A DNA stretch of 64,000 nt from Marinobacter arenosus (GCF_019264345.1 NZ_JAHVAO010000002.1:124001-188000), one strand, 5' to 3'. Numbered from the stretch's first letter, positions 9,469 through 18,212 are shown. A program made the numbers and translations. The notes: generated from the sequence alone by a model not told the origin.

Positions 9469-9516
9469 GGGTGTATTTCCACCCATTCCCAGAAAAGGAT
9501 GGGTGAAAATACACCC
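9469..9516 (+). promoter_or_regulatory. Two GGGTG-N6-CACCC palindromes, likely DctD-type activator sites
   Basis: Positions 9469-9484 and 9501-9516 each form the palindrome GGGTG-N6-CACCC. Their centres are 32 bp apart, close to three helical turns, and they lie about 100 and 130 bp before the predicted transcription start of the TRAP operon. This is the usual place for sites bound by a sigma-54 activator, and such an activator (dctD) is encoded downstream. Read together, the two sites also form an 18-bp inverted repeat with one mismatch, followed by a T5 run, so this DNA could also end yjbQ transcripts. Activator binding is inferred, not shown. Confidence 0.7.
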
Positions 9517-9580
9517 ATTTTTGAGCAGGAATGACCTCTGGATTTAGGTAATTGACTGTTTTAAAAGAACGTTTCGAAAG

Positions 9581-9596
9581 TGGTCTGCTCCTTGCT
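9581..9596 (+). promoter_or_regulatory. Candidate sigma-54 (-24/-12) promoter of the TRAP operon
   Basis: The sequence TGGTCTGCTCCTTGCT matches the sigma-54 consensus TGGCAC-N5-TTGCT in the essential parts: GG at 9582-9583 and GC at 9594-9595 are separated by exactly 10 bases. The -24 element deviates from consensus after TGG. Transcription would start near 9607, giving a leader of about 64 bases before the receptor gene. The match is supported by the sigma-54-type regulator dctD nearby and by the paired palindromes upstream. Confidence 0.7.
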
Positions 9597-9670
9597 CCTA
9601 CAGAACCACCGGAGTCGACCATGACTCCGTCAAGCACCCAACAAACAAAATGAAACGGGGAGCACTCTCT

Positions 9671-10648
9671 ATGAAAACCCAAGCTGTAATGGCGGCGGCG
9701 TTCGCCTCTACTCTCGTTGTTGCAAACCCTGCAGTTGCCCAGGACCGGTCCGGATGGCCCGACAGCTTCACTGTGGGCACCGCAAGTCAGGGGGGAACCT
9801 ACTTCGCCTATGGCTCTGGTTGGGCCAACTTTGTCGCAGAAAACCTGGGCATTTCCGGCGGTGCCGAAATCACCGGCGGGCCGATGCAGAATATGGCACT
9901 GGTGCACACCGGTGACCTGAAATTCGGCCTGACCACCATGGGGCCGGCTCGCGAATCCATGGAAGGCAATAGCCCGCTGGCTCCAGGCATGAATATGGAC
10001 AACGTCTGCGCCATGTTCCCGATGTACGAGACACCGTTCTCCGTGACCGCACTGTCCAGCTCCGGCATTACCTCCATTGACGATATTCCTGATGGCGCCA
10101 CCATCGGCTTTGGTCCGGCAGGGTCTACGTCCGATACCTACTTCCCGCGCATGATGGAAACGCTCGGCGTGAATTTTGAGCGTCGCAATGGCAGCTGGTC
10201 CGATCTCGGCGGGCAACTGCAGGATGGCCTGATTGATGTGGTGGCGTTTGCTGCCGGCATTCCTATCCCCGCGGTCAGCCAGCTGGAAGTTCAGACCGAC
10301 GTGAACATCATCGGCATGAACGATGCCGAAGCCAAGAAGGTGATTGATAACTTCCCGGTTTCTGAGTTCGTGATCCCGGCCAGCACCTACCAGTCCCTGA
10401 ACGAGCCGTCTCGCGTCGTGTCCATGTGGAACTTCGCCATGGTCAACTGCGACATGCCGGAAAGCTTTGTGTACGAAATCACCAAGCTGACCATGGAGAA
10501 CAACGACAAGATGGTCTCCATTCACAAGGCTGCGCGTAACTCCGTTCCCGAGAACTACAGCAAGAACAACGTCCTGCCCTGGCATCCGGGCGCAGCTCGC
10601 TGGTTCAACGAGAACGGTTACCCGATCGAAGACAGCATGATCAAGTAG
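9671..10648 (+). CDS. TAXI-family TRAP transporter solute-binding protein
   Basis: This is the periplasmic receptor of a tripartite ATP-independent periplasmic transporter of the TAXI type. ATG 9671 follows GGGGAG at suitable spacing; an ATG at 9650 would add seven residues ahead of the signal peptide. The 325-residue product starts with a signal peptide (MKTQAVMAAAFASTLVV, cleavage after AVA near residue 24). Typical TAXI segments follow: FTVGTASQGGTYFAYGSGWA, then GLTTMGPARESMEG and VAFAAGIPIPAVSQLE. The ligand cannot be told from sequence. Known TAXI systems take up glutamate, 2-oxoglutarate and other carboxylates. The permease gene follows 92 bases later. Confidence 0.93.
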   Translation: MKTQAVMAAAFASTLVVANPAVAQDRSGWPDSFTVGTASQGGTYFAYGSGWANFVAENLGISGGAEITGGPMQNMALVHTGDLKFGLTTMGPARESMEGNSPLAPGMNMDNVCAMFPMYETPFSVTALSSSGITSIDDIPDGATIGFGPAGSTSDTYFPRMMETLGVNFERRNGSWSDLGGQLQDGLIDVVAFAAGIPIPAVSQLEVQTDVNIIGMNDAEAKKVIDNFPVSEFVIPASTYQSLNEPSRVVSMWNFAMVNCDMPESFVYEITKLTMENNDKMVSIHKAARNSVPENYSKNNVLPWHPGAARWFNENGYPIEDSMIK

Positions 10649-10661
10649 TAACCATCGCGTT

Positions 10662-10689
10662 GAGGAGGGTCGCCCCTGCGGCCCTCCTC
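10662..10689 (+). other. Intercistronic hairpin between TRAP receptor and permease
   Basis: GAGGAGGG (10662-10669) pairs perfectly with CCCTCCTC (10682-10689) across a 12-base loop. There is no T-run. Such a hairpin downstream of a highly expressed receptor gene commonly stabilises the upstream mRNA segment or causes partial termination, so the receptor is made in excess over the permease. This role is inferred from position. Confidence 0.6.
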
Positions 10690-10740
10690 GGTGCCGTCGG
10701 CCAACGGCCGATTCCGGTTTGTCTGTAAGCAGGGTTTATC

Positions 10741-12936
10741 ATGACCACAGAACAATATCCCAAAGACGGTTCTACCCAATCGTCAGAGAATGCCTTACCC
10801 GATGACGATCACATGCTCGCCCACGACGTGGATGAAGAGCCGGTTGAAGCCAATCGCCGAATGTTTGAGGGTGGCCTCCTGAAATTCGTCACGCTGCTGG
10901 CCATCGCCTATTCAGCGTTCCACCTTTACACCCTGAACATCGCGCCGCTGGAAACCTGGTCTTTCCGCATTGTCCACATAGCCGGCGCCCTGGTACTCGG
11001 TTTTATTCTGTATGCCGGTGCCCGCTTTGTGTCTGCTGAGGAAGGCCCGGCCCGTCATCGCTGGACCACCTGGATGGGTGCAGTTGCCCTGGTGCCGGCG
11101 TTCTATGCGCTGTACCAGACCTATTCGTTCTATCAGATGGTGCAGGGCGGCACCCTGCGGATTCCTGTCGAACTCGAAACCTGGCACTTTGGCTGGCCAC
11201 TGCTGGCTGCCACCGCAACCGGCATCATCATGAGCTGGTTCCACCAGCGCGAGCGGGCCCGATTCAGCGTGCCTGACCTGGTGCTGATTGTGTGTTCCGT
11301 GGCGGTCGCCGCGTATTTTCTCGTGGCCTATAACACCAGCATGCGGATGTCCACGGGGACATCGTTCGCACCGATCGGCATTTCCTTTGCGGCCATTGCC
11401 GGTACCGCACTCATCATGGAGCTGACGCGCCGCGTGGCCGGTATGGCGCTGGTGGTGATCGGACTGGTGTTCCTGGCCTACGTGTTCGCCGGTCCCTACT
11501 TGCCGGGCTTTCTCGGCTATCCGGGGCTGTCGGTCCAGCGCTTCTTCAGCCAGGTCTATACGGACGCGGGCATCCTCGGGCCGACCACGGCCGTGTCTTC
11601 CACCTACATTATCCTGTTCATCATCTTTGCCGCCTTTCTGCAGGCCTCGAAGGTAGGCGATTACTTTGTGAACTTCGCATTTGCGGCGGCGGGCCGGTCC
11701 CGGGGCGGGCCTGCCAAGGTGGCGATCTTTGCGTCCGGCCTGATGGGCATGATCAATGGCACCAGTGCCGGCAACGTGGTCTCCACCGGTTCCCTGACCA
11801 TCCCGCTGATGAAGAAGGTTGGCTACAGCAAGAAATCCGCAGGCGCCGTGGAAGCTGCAGCCTCGACCGGTGGCCAGATCATGCCACCGATCATGGGTGC
11901 CGGCGCGTTCATCATGGCCGAGATCACTGGCATTCCCTACACCGAAATTGCCATTGCCGCGATCATCCCGGCCATCCTGTACTTCGCGTCGGTCTACTTC
12001 ATGGTGGATTTCGAGGCCAAGAAGCTTGGCATGCGTGGCATGCGCGAAGACGAGCTGCCGAACCTGAAGCGGTTGGCGAAACAGGCGTACCTGTTTGTGC
12101 CGATCGTCATCCTGATCGTGGCCCTGTTCCAGGGTTACTCCGTGATTCGGGCAGGTACCCTGGCCACCGTGTCTGCGGCGGTCGTGAGCTGGATTTCGCC
12201 GCACAAGATGGGCATTGCTTCGATTCTGAGGGCCCTGGAAATTGCGTCCTACATGGCCATTCAGATCATCGTGGTCTGTGCCGCCGCCGGGGTGATCGTC
12301 GGGGTGATTTCCCTGACGGGCGTTGGCGCGCGCTTCTCGGTTTTGCTTCTGGATGTCGCTGCCGCCAGTAACCTGCTGGCGCTGGTCTTCGCCATGTTCA
12401 TTTCCATCCTGCTGGGCATGGGCATGCCGACCACGGCCGCTTATGCGGTGGCTGCATCCGTCGTTGCGCCGGGTCTGGTCCAGTTGGGTATCGAGCCACT
12501 GACGGCGCATTTCTTCGTGTTCTACTTCGCCGTTGTGTCCGCCATTACCCCACCGGTAGCCCTGGCCTCTTATGCGGCCGCGGGTATTTCCGGCGCCAAC
12601 GCCATGGAAACGTCGGTCGCCTCCTTCCGCATCGGTATTGCGGCCTTCATCGTGCCCTTCATGTTCTTCTACAATGGTGCGCTGTTGATGGAAGCCGAGT
12701 GGCTGGAGATCGCGCGGGCGCTGGTTACCGCCACCTTCGGGGTCTACATCCTGTCGGGCGGCGTGCTGGGCTGGTTCGCCCGGGTTTCGGCACCGTGGCC
12801 CACCCGTATCCTGTTGATCGTCGCCGCGTTGCTGATGATCGAGGGCGGTGTCTGGACCGATCTTGGTGGCATCGGGCTGGCTGTGGTTGCCTTTCTCACC
12901 CAGCGCCAGAGGGCGCTGGGAATGGCGACCGCCTGA
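10741..12936 (+). CDS. TRAP transporter fused permease (4TM/12TM)
   Basis: This inner-membrane permease fuses the small DctQ-like and large DctM-like subunits, the normal arrangement for TAXI-type TRAP systems; it uses ion gradients, not ATP. The product is 731 residues. A charged cytoplasmic N-terminus (about 45 residues) is followed by about 16-18 hydrophobic segments. Conserved DctM-type motifs include GMINGTSAGNVVSTGSLTIP, AAASTGGQIMPPIMGAGAF, LLGMGMPTTAAYAVAASVVA and AITPPVALASYAAAGISGAN. AGCAGGG precedes the ATG by about ten bases. It is co-directional with the receptor and with the dctBD-type genes 95 bases downstream. Confidence 0.95.
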   Translation: MTTEQYPKDGSTQSSENALPDDDHMLAHDVDEEPVEANRRMFEGGLLKFVTLLAIAYSAFHLYTLNIAPLETWSFRIVHIAGALVLGFILYAGARFVSAEEGPARHRWTTWMGAVALVPAFYALYQTYSFYQMVQGGTLRIPVELETWHFGWPLLAATATGIIMSWFHQRERARFSVPDLVLIVCSVAVAAYFLVAYNTSMRMSTGTSFAPIGISFAAIAGTALIMELTRRVAGMALVVIGLVFLAYVFAGPYLPGFLGYPGLSVQRFFSQVYTDAGILGPTTAVSSTYIILFIIFAAFLQASKVGDYFVNFAFAAAGRSRGGPAKVAIFASGLMGMINGTSAGNVVSTGSLTIPLMKKVGYSKKSAGAVEAAASTGGQIMPPIMGAGAFIMAEITGIPYTEIAIAAIIPAILYFASVYFMVDFEAKKLGMRGMREDELPNLKRLAKQAYLFVPIVILIVALFQGYSVIRAGTLATVSAAVVSWISPHKMGIASILRALEIASYMAIQIIVVCAAAGVIVGVISLTGVGARFSVLLLDVAAASNLLALVFAMFISILLGMGMPTTAAYAVAASVVAPGLVQLGIEPLTAHFFVFYFAVVSAITPPVALASYAAAGISGANAMETSVASFRIGIAAFIVPFMFFYNGALLMEAEWLEIARALVTATFGVYILSGGVLGWFARVSAPWPTRILLIVAALLMIEGGVWTDLGGIGLAVVAFLTQRQRALGMATA

Positions 12937-12949
12937 CCCTGGGTCCGGG

Positions 12950-12988
12950 CAGGCAGGACAAGCGTACGCGTTGCGGTTGTCCTGCCTG
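12950..12988 (+). other. Hairpin between TRAP permease and sensor kinase genes
   Basis: CAGGCAGGACAA (12950-12961) and TTGTCCTGCCTG (12977-12988) are perfect inverted complements across a 15-base loop. No T-run follows, so full termination is unlikely. It may reduce readthrough into dctB or protect the permease mRNA end. The kinase gene starts 43 bases further on. Confidence 0.6.
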
Positions 12989-13031
12989 GTTCCGGGCGCT
13001 ACTCTAGCGGCTTTTGCAGGAACCGGTTCCC

Positions 13032-14846
13032 ATGCCCTACCGGATTGGCGCTTTCGCATTGCTGGTCATCACCCTGGTTGTCGCCTGGACGCTGGGCGGC
13101 TGGGTTGGATATCGCCAGGTTGAACAGGAAAGCCTCGAGGAATCCTTCCGCTATCGTCAGCTTGTGGCCAACGAGCTGAACCGTTACCTGCCTATCCCCG
13201 AACTGATGGCCGAGCATCCTCTGCTCAGCGAGGCCCTGGAAAACCCTGACGACAGCGAGATCATTCTTCAGGCCAACGAAGAAATGCAGCGGATGGCGAC
13301 CATTGTTGGCAGTTCCGACGTCTACCTGATGGATGTATCCGGCCTGACGATTGCGGCCAACAACTACCAGCAGGAAGACAGTTTCGTGGGTAGCAACTAT
13401 GCCTTCCGCCCCTACTTTTCCGATGCCATCGCGTCTGGTGATTCTGCCATTTACTTTGCGCTGGGCATGATGTCGGGTGTGCGTGGGCTGTATTTCTCGC
13501 ACCCGATCCGGAATGATCAGGGAACGATGCTGGGGGTGATTGCGGTCAAGGTGCTGGTCCATGAACTGGAATCCCAATGGCACCGGCCCGCTTCCCTGAG
13601 CGAAGCGGAAATGGTGGTGCTGGACCCGTCGGGGGTCAGCTTCCTGGCCAGCAAGTCGAGTTGGCTGTATCGGGATTTCGAGCCTCAAACCGATGAAGAG
13701 AGCAATGCGGAAACCCGGCAGCGCTATCCGGATCGCGATCTGGCGCCAATTCAGATTGAACGTCTCGGCCGGCCGTGGGGCCTTTCCGAGCAATCAGAAA
13801 AGATCCGTATCGGGGAAGTCGTGCGGGGCGGAGACTACCTCAGCGTTCGTACTTCCCTGCCGCGCCTGGACTGGACCCTTCAGGTCATGGTCAGCACCCG
13901 GCCGGTGGTCTGGACCAGGCTGGCGTTCGTGGTGGGTGGTCTTGCCATTCTGTTTGGCGGGTTTCTCACCTGGCTGTATCTCCGGGAACGCTACCGCCGG
14001 GAAGCGGAGCTGGCGTTCAGGGGGGAGCAGCTGGAACGGCGTGTGGCGGAGCGAACCGCCGATCTGGAGCGCTCCAACGAACAGCTGCTTGAGGAAATTC
14101 GGGAGCGGGAACGGACCCAGACCGAGTTGAGGGAAACCCAGCAAGAACTGATTCAGGCGGCCAAGCTGGCGGTCCTGGGCCAGATGTCGGCGGGCCTTAA
14201 CCATGAGATGAATCAGCCGCTCACTGCGATCCAGACGTACGCCCGGAACAGTCGGAAGTTCCTTGATAAGGGCGCCGCGGAGATGGTGGATGCTAACTTG
14301 CAGGAAATCGTCACCCTGTGCGACAAGATGGCGGAGCTGACCCGGCAATTTAAAGTGTTTGCCCGGAAATCGGAGGGACCACCGTCGGTGGTGGATCTGC
14401 GCTTGCCGGTGGATGCGGCGCTGAAGATCATTACCGCCCAGAAAAACAGCACGGGTATTGATATAGACTGGCAACGTCCGGAGCAGGCGGTCATGTGCCA
14501 CGGTGACCTGATCCGTATCGAACAGGTCATGGTGAACCTGATGGCCAACGCGGTGCAGGCCGTAGAGGGGCGGGAAGCCCCCCGTGTCAGCATTCAAATC
14601 AGGGGTCATGGCGACAGCTGGCAGTGCATTGTCCGGGACAACGGCTCTGGCTTGCCCGGTAACACCGAGCAGATATTCGAGCCTTTCTTCACCACGAAAT
14701 CGGTGAAACAGGGGTTGGGCCTGGGACTCTCCATCTCCCGGCAGATTGTCGATGCTCTTGGCGGGCGACTGACGGGCCACAACCGGACGGACGGGCCGGG
14801 GGCGGAATTCGTATTAACGCTGAAAAAGCGGGAGGCCATGGAATGA
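13032..14846 (+). CDS. dctB: DctB-type sensor histidine kinase
   Basis: This membrane sensor kinase controls the adjacent sigma-54 activator. ATG 13032 follows AGGAA at nine bases; an upstream TTG adds six residues. The 604 residues show an N-terminal membrane segment (residues 4-25), a periplasmic tandem-PAS-like sensor region (about 30-290, with GSNYAFRPYFSDAIASGDSA typical of dCache domains), a second membrane segment (about 295-320), a coiled coil, then the kinase core. The phosphoacceptor is H391 in GLNHEMNQPLTAIQTYARNS. The N box (NLMANAVQAVE), G1 (DNGSGLPG) and G2 (GLGLGLSISR) are intact. It overlaps dctD by four bases. Its signal is probably the TRAP substrate. Confidence 0.92.
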   Translation: MPYRIGAFALLVITLVVAWTLGGWVGYRQVEQESLEESFRYRQLVANELNRYLPIPELMAEHPLLSEALENPDDSEIILQANEEMQRMATIVGSSDVYLMDVSGLTIAANNYQQEDSFVGSNYAFRPYFSDAIASGDSAIYFALGMMSGVRGLYFSHPIRNDQGTMLGVIAVKVLVHELESQWHRPASLSEAEMVVLDPSGVSFLASKSSWLYRDFEPQTDEESNAETRQRYPDRDLAPIQIERLGRPWGLSEQSEKIRIGEVVRGGDYLSVRTSLPRLDWTLQVMVSTRPVVWTRLAFVVGGLAILFGGFLTWLYLRERYRREAELAFRGEQLERRVAERTADLERSNEQLLEEIRERERTQTELRETQQELIQAAKLAVLGQMSAGLNHEMNQPLTAIQTYARNSRKFLDKGAAEMVDANLQEIVTLCDKMAELTRQFKVFARKSEGPPSVVDLRLPVDAALKIITAQKNSTGIDIDWQRPEQAVMCHGDLIRIEQVMVNLMANAVQAVEGREAPRVSIQIRGHGDSWQCIVRDNGSGLPGNTEQIFEPFFTTKSVKQGLGLGLSISRQIVDALGGRLTGHNRTDGPGAEFVLTLKKREAME

Positions 14847-16195
14847 CAGATCCTTCGGTAATCTTTGTCGACGACGATCCGCATATTCGCCAGGCCATCA
14901 GTCAGACGTTCGCCCTGGAGGAGTTGCCCGTTGTCTGTTTCGAAGATGCGGCGTCGGCGCTGGAACAGATTTCGCCGGAGTACGAGGGCGTGGTGTTGTG
15001 CGATTACAACATGCCGGGGATGGATGGCCTGGAAATGATGGACCGGGTCCGGGAGGTGGACGAGGCCATTCCGGTTATCATTCTGACGGGGCAGGGCGAC
15101 ATCAGTACCGCGGTGTCCGCCATGCAGCAGGGCGCCTACGATTTTATCGAAAAGCCCTTTGATCATGAGGAGCTGATCGAGCTGCTGCGCCATGCCCTGG
15201 AGAAACGCCACCTGGCGCTCGAGAACCGTCGGCTCAAGGCCCAGTTGCGCCATCTCGCCCGGCCCGGCCCCCGGATTCTGGGGGATTCGCCAACCATGCA
15301 AAAGGTGATGGCGACGGTCGATCCGGTGCTCGACATCTCGGCCAATATCCTGCTCCACGGGGAGACCGGCGTGGGCAAGGACGCGCTGGCCCGCTACATC
15401 CATGAGAACAGTCGCCGCAGTACACACAACTTTGTGGCCATCAATTGCGGCGCGGTGCCGGAAAACCTGATCGAAAGCGAACTGTTTGGTCACGAAGCCG
15501 GGGCCTTCACCGGGGCTGACAAGCGTCGGATCGGCAAGATCGAACACGCCCACCGGGGGACTCTGTTCCTGGACGAGCTCGAGAGTATGCCGATGCCCTT
15601 GCAGGTCAAGTTGCTGCGGGTGCTGGAAGAACAGAAAGTCGAACGGCTTGGCAGCAACCAGGTTCAGGATGTGGACGTGCGCATCATCGCCGCCACCAAG
15701 GCCGACCTGAAGGCGCTCAGCGATCAGGGGGAGTTTCGCTCCGATCTCTATTACCGGTTGAACGTCGTCAAGGTGGATATCCCGCCGTTGCGCGAGCGGA
15801 AGGAGGATATCCCTTTGCTGTTCCATCACTTTGTTCTGATTGCCGCCGCGCGTTATGACCGGGAGAGCGTTCCCCTGGATGCGAGTCAGGCGGCGCGGCT
15901 GATGCAGCACTCCTGGCCCGGGAACGTGCGGGAATTGCGGAACCTGGCGGAACGCTACGTGCTCCTTGGGCCGGCCGCCCTGGACGGCAATACGGCTGAT
16001 GGCACCGCCAATGTCGCGGGGCGGCAAACCCTCACGGAGATGATGGACGGCTTCGAGCGGTCTGCGATCATCAGTGCCCTGAATGCCTGCCATGGCAGCA
16101 TCAAGGACACCATGGTTCAGCTGGGCATTGCCCGCAAGACTCTCTATGACAAAATGAAAAAACACGGCCTGGACAAGGCCGAGTTCAAAGACTGA
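14843..16195 (+). CDS. dctD: DctD-type sigma-54-dependent response regulator
   Basis: This is an NtrC-family activator. The receiver domain (1-120) has acidic pocket VDDD and phosphoacceptor D54 in VVLCDYNMPG. The central AAA+ domain contains Walker A GETGVGKD (about 175-182), the sigma-54 contact loop GAFTGA and the Walker B region GTLFLDE. The C-terminal Fis-type helix-turn-helix is GSIKDTMVQLGIARKTLYDKM. It has 450 residues, normal for DctD. The start overlaps dctB. The likely target is the -24/-12 promoter in front of the TRAP receptor, using the two GGGTG-N6-CACCC palindromes. A strong bidirectional terminator follows. Confidence 0.93.
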   Translation: MTDPSVIFVDDDPHIRQAISQTFALEELPVVCFEDAASALEQISPEYEGVVLCDYNMPGMDGLEMMDRVREVDEAIPVIILTGQGDISTAVSAMQQGAYDFIEKPFDHEELIELLRHALEKRHLALENRRLKAQLRHLARPGPRILGDSPTMQKVMATVDPVLDISANILLHGETGVGKDALARYIHENSRRSTHNFVAINCGAVPENLIESELFGHEAGAFTGADKRRIGKIEHAHRGTLFLDELESMPMPLQVKLLRVLEEQKVERLGSNQVQDVDVRIIAATKADLKALSDQGEFRSDLYYRLNVVKVDIPPLRERKEDIPLLFHHFVLIAAARYDRESVPLDASQAARLMQHSWPGNVRELRNLAERYVLLGPAALDGNTADGTANVAGRQTLTEMMDGFERSAIISALNACHGSIKDTMVQLGIARKTLYDKMKKHGLDKAEFKD

Positions 16196-16204
16196 AATCG
16201 ATAC

Positions 16205-16232
16205 AAAAAACGGGGCCTGGGCCCCGTTTTTT
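16205..16232. terminator. Bidirectional intrinsic terminator between dctD and phoH-like gene
   Basis: A6, then CGGGGCC (16211-16217), a two-base centre, GGCCCCG (16220-16226) and T6 (16227-16232) form a perfect symmetric hairpin flanked by A and T runs. It can terminate both the rightward dctBD transcript and the leftward phoH-like transcript, whose stop codon lies ten bases away. Confidence 0.93.
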
Positions 16233-16241
16233 GTTGCTGCC

Positions 16242-17627
16242 TCAGAGATTGGCTTCGGCAAATTCCGCGAGTACGGAGCGGGGTACCCCCTGCAGGTGGA
16301 TGTGCGCTCCGTGTCGGAAGCTCTTGAAACGCTCGGTCATGTAGGTCAGTCCCGAACTCAGGGCGCTCAGATACGGCGTATCAATCTGAGCCAGGTTGCC
16401 CAGACAGATCACTTTCGAGCCGTTGCCAGCCCGGGTGATGATGGTCTTGATCTGGTGGGGCGTCAGGTTCTGGGATTCGTCGATGATGATCAGGCTGTGC
16501 TGGAAGCTGCGGCCACGGATGTAGTTCATGGATTTGAAGTGCAGCGGGACCTTGCTGAGGATGTAGTCCACGCTGGCGGTCATGTTCTCGTCGTCCTCGT
16601 GCAGGGCCTCGAGGTTGTCGACAATGGCGCCGAGCCAGGGTTCCATTTTCTCCGCTTCGGTGCCAGGCAGGAAGCCGATATCCTCGTCGAGTCCCTGGGT
16701 TGAGCGAGTGGCGATGATGCGTTTGTAGAGCTTGGAGGCAACGGTCATCTCAATGCAGGCGGCGAGGGCGAGAATGGTTTTGCCGGAGCCCGCGGAGCCG
16801 GTCAGGTTCACCAGGTGAACGTCCGGATCCAGTAACAGGTTCAGGGCCAGGGCCTGATACACATCCCTGGGTACCAGTCCCCACACCTCTTCGTTCATCA
16901 GGTCATGCTGATGCAGGTCCCGGATCACGATCTGGGTGTCCGACAGGTCGGACACCTTGCCGACAAAGCCCTGCTGGTCAATCACGAACTCGTTGATGTT
17001 CAGGCGCGCCAGCTCCCCCTCGCGCCTGAGAATGTGCTCGGTGATGCCTTCTCGCTGGATGGTCTCGACTTTCTCGATGGTATCCCAGAAGGAATTGGGG
17101 AATTCCCGGTAGCCCTTGGGCAATAAATCGATGTCGTCGAGCAACTGGTCATTGTGGTAGTCCTGCGCTTCGACGCCAAAGCCTCGGGCCTTGAGGCGCA
17201 TGTTGATGTCTTTGCTCACCAGGATAATGTCCCGGTCCTCGTGCTTGTTCTGCAGCGCCGCCAGGGTGTTGATGATCTTGTTATCGTTCAGGTGTTCCGG
17301 CAGGGAATGGGATTCCACATGCTCGGTGCTCATCAGGATGAGCAGTTTTCCCAGGGGCTCCGCTTTCTTGCCGCGCACGATCGGAACGCCTTTCTCAATC
17401 TCTTTCGGGCTGGCATCGCCCAGCAGTTTGTCGATGTTCCGGATGGCCTGCCGACAATCCGCAGCCACCGCCTGTTTGCCGGATTTCAGACTGTCGAGTT
17501 CTTCGAGGACGGTCATCGGAATGATGACATCGTGTTCTTCAAAGTTGAGGAGGGCGTTGGGATCGTGAATCAGGACGTTGGTGTCGAGGACGTACATCTT
17601 TTTGCGAGCTTGCGGTGCTCTGGGCAT
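16242..17627 (-). CDS. PhoH-like protein with N-terminal PIN domain
   Basis: This 461-residue cytoplasmic protein combines a PIN-type ribonuclease domain (about residues 10-150; acidic start YVLDTNVLIHDPNALLNF) with a PhoH-type ATPase (about 240-450; Walker A GSAGSGKT, Walker B region SLIIIDESQNLT). The architecture matches the YlaK/PhoH2-like group, thought to couple RNA unwinding and cleavage. It is the middle member of three leftward genes, 24 bases after the CBS-domain gene. The ATG at 17627 is used. A second in-frame ATG ten codons later, just before the PIN core, is possible. Substrate RNA is unknown. Confidence 0.9.
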   Translation of the reverse strand: MPRAPQARKKMYVLDTNVLIHDPNALLNFEEHDVIIPMTVLEELDSLKSGKQAVAADCRQAIRNIDKLLGDASPKEIEKGVPIVRGKKAEPLGKLLILMSTEHVESHSLPEHLNDNKIINTLAALQNKHEDRDIILVSKDINMRLKARGFGVEAQDYHNDQLLDDIDLLPKGYREFPNSFWDTIEKVETIQREGITEHILRREGELARLNINEFVIDQQGFVGKVSDLSDTQIVIRDLHQHDLMNEEVWGLVPRDVYQALALNLLLDPDVHLVNLTGSAGSGKTILALAACIEMTVASKLYKRIIATRSTQGLDEDIGFLPGTEAEKMEPWLGAIVDNLEALHEDDENMTASVDYILSKVPLHFKSMNYIRGRSFQHSLIIIDESQNLTPHQIKTIITRAGNGSKVICLGNLAQIDTPYLSALSSGLTYMTERFKSFRHGAHIHLQGVPRSVLAEFAEANL

Positions 17628-17651
17628 AGGTGGCGCTACCTCTCTGGTGGC

Positions 17652-18143
17652 TCAGTCGTTACGGGTACAGCGTTGCGTGAGTTCCGTGTCCGAGATCAAC
17701 TTCAGCATATCGTAAGTCGTTATGATGCCGGTAATTTTTGAATCGCTGGTGACAAAAATCCGGTGCAGGTGCTCGCGCATCATGATATCCGCAATGTCGC
17801 GCACGGGCGTCTGCTCGTCAACCGATAAAACGCTGGGGGTCATTATGTCCCGTACTTCCACCGGGACTTTGCCCATCTCCTCGAAAATGACCATCTTCAG
17901 GCGACGGGCTTCTTTCTCTTCCTCGGGGGTGAGGTGGGCATCGTTATCGGAACGGTGGGCGTTCCACCGGAATTCGGTGATGTCCTTCAGGGTGGCGATA
18001 CCGACAATGTCACCGTTTTCGTCGGTAACCGGGCTGCCGGTGATTTCGTTGTCGGTGAGGAAGCGGGCCAACCGGTCCATGGTCCAGGATTGGGGGACTG
18101 CCTTGATGCTCGGAGTCATGATCTCGTAAGCGAGAACGGTCAT
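17652..18143 (-). CDS. CBS-domain pair protein
   Basis: The 163-residue protein is made almost entirely of two CBS domains: EIMTPSIKAVPQSWTMDRLARFL opens the first and DIMTPSVLSVDEQTPVRDIADIM the second. A charged linker (LTPEEEKEARRLKMVIFEEM) lies between. CBS pairs bind adenine nucleotides or S-adenosylmethionine and regulate partner proteins. No catalytic domain is attached, so this is a stand-alone regulatory module. It lies 24 bases upstream of the PIN-PhoH gene on the same strand and may report cell energy state to it, but this is inference. Confidence 0.9.
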   Translation of the reverse strand: MTVLAYEIMTPSIKAVPQSWTMDRLARFLTDNEITGSPVTDENGDIVGIATLKDITEFRWNAHRSDNDAHLTPEEEKEARRLKMVIFEEMGKVPVEVRDIMTPSVLSVDEQTPVRDIADIMMREHLHRIFVTSDSKITGIITTYDMLKLISDTELTQRCTRND

Positions 18144-18212
18144 CGAATAGCGCCTGCCTCTGAAATGTCCTTTTGCTCAAGCTTAGCCTGTCAGTGGGTG
18201 TGCGTCATCCCC

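Noticed and set aside
9469..9516. The long inverted repeat as only a terminator of the yjbQ operon
   Set aside because: The stem could act so, but each half is itself a palindrome of the same form, spaced three helical turns and placed properly before a sigma-54 promoter, so activator sites explain more of the structure.
9541..9580. An IHF site between the palindromes and the sigma-54 promoter
   Set aside because: The best match on either strand misses conserved positions of WATCAA-N4-TTR, so I do not claim it.
10912..13059. Open reading frame of 715 codons on the minus strand
   Set aside because: It is fully antisense to the TRAP permease and its translation is rich in Arg, Gly, His and Gln with no domain; it follows from the high GC at third positions of the true gene.
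14606..16261. Minus-strand open frame of 551 codons over dctB/dctD
   Set aside because: It is antisense to genes with full catalytic motifs and has no recognisable features.
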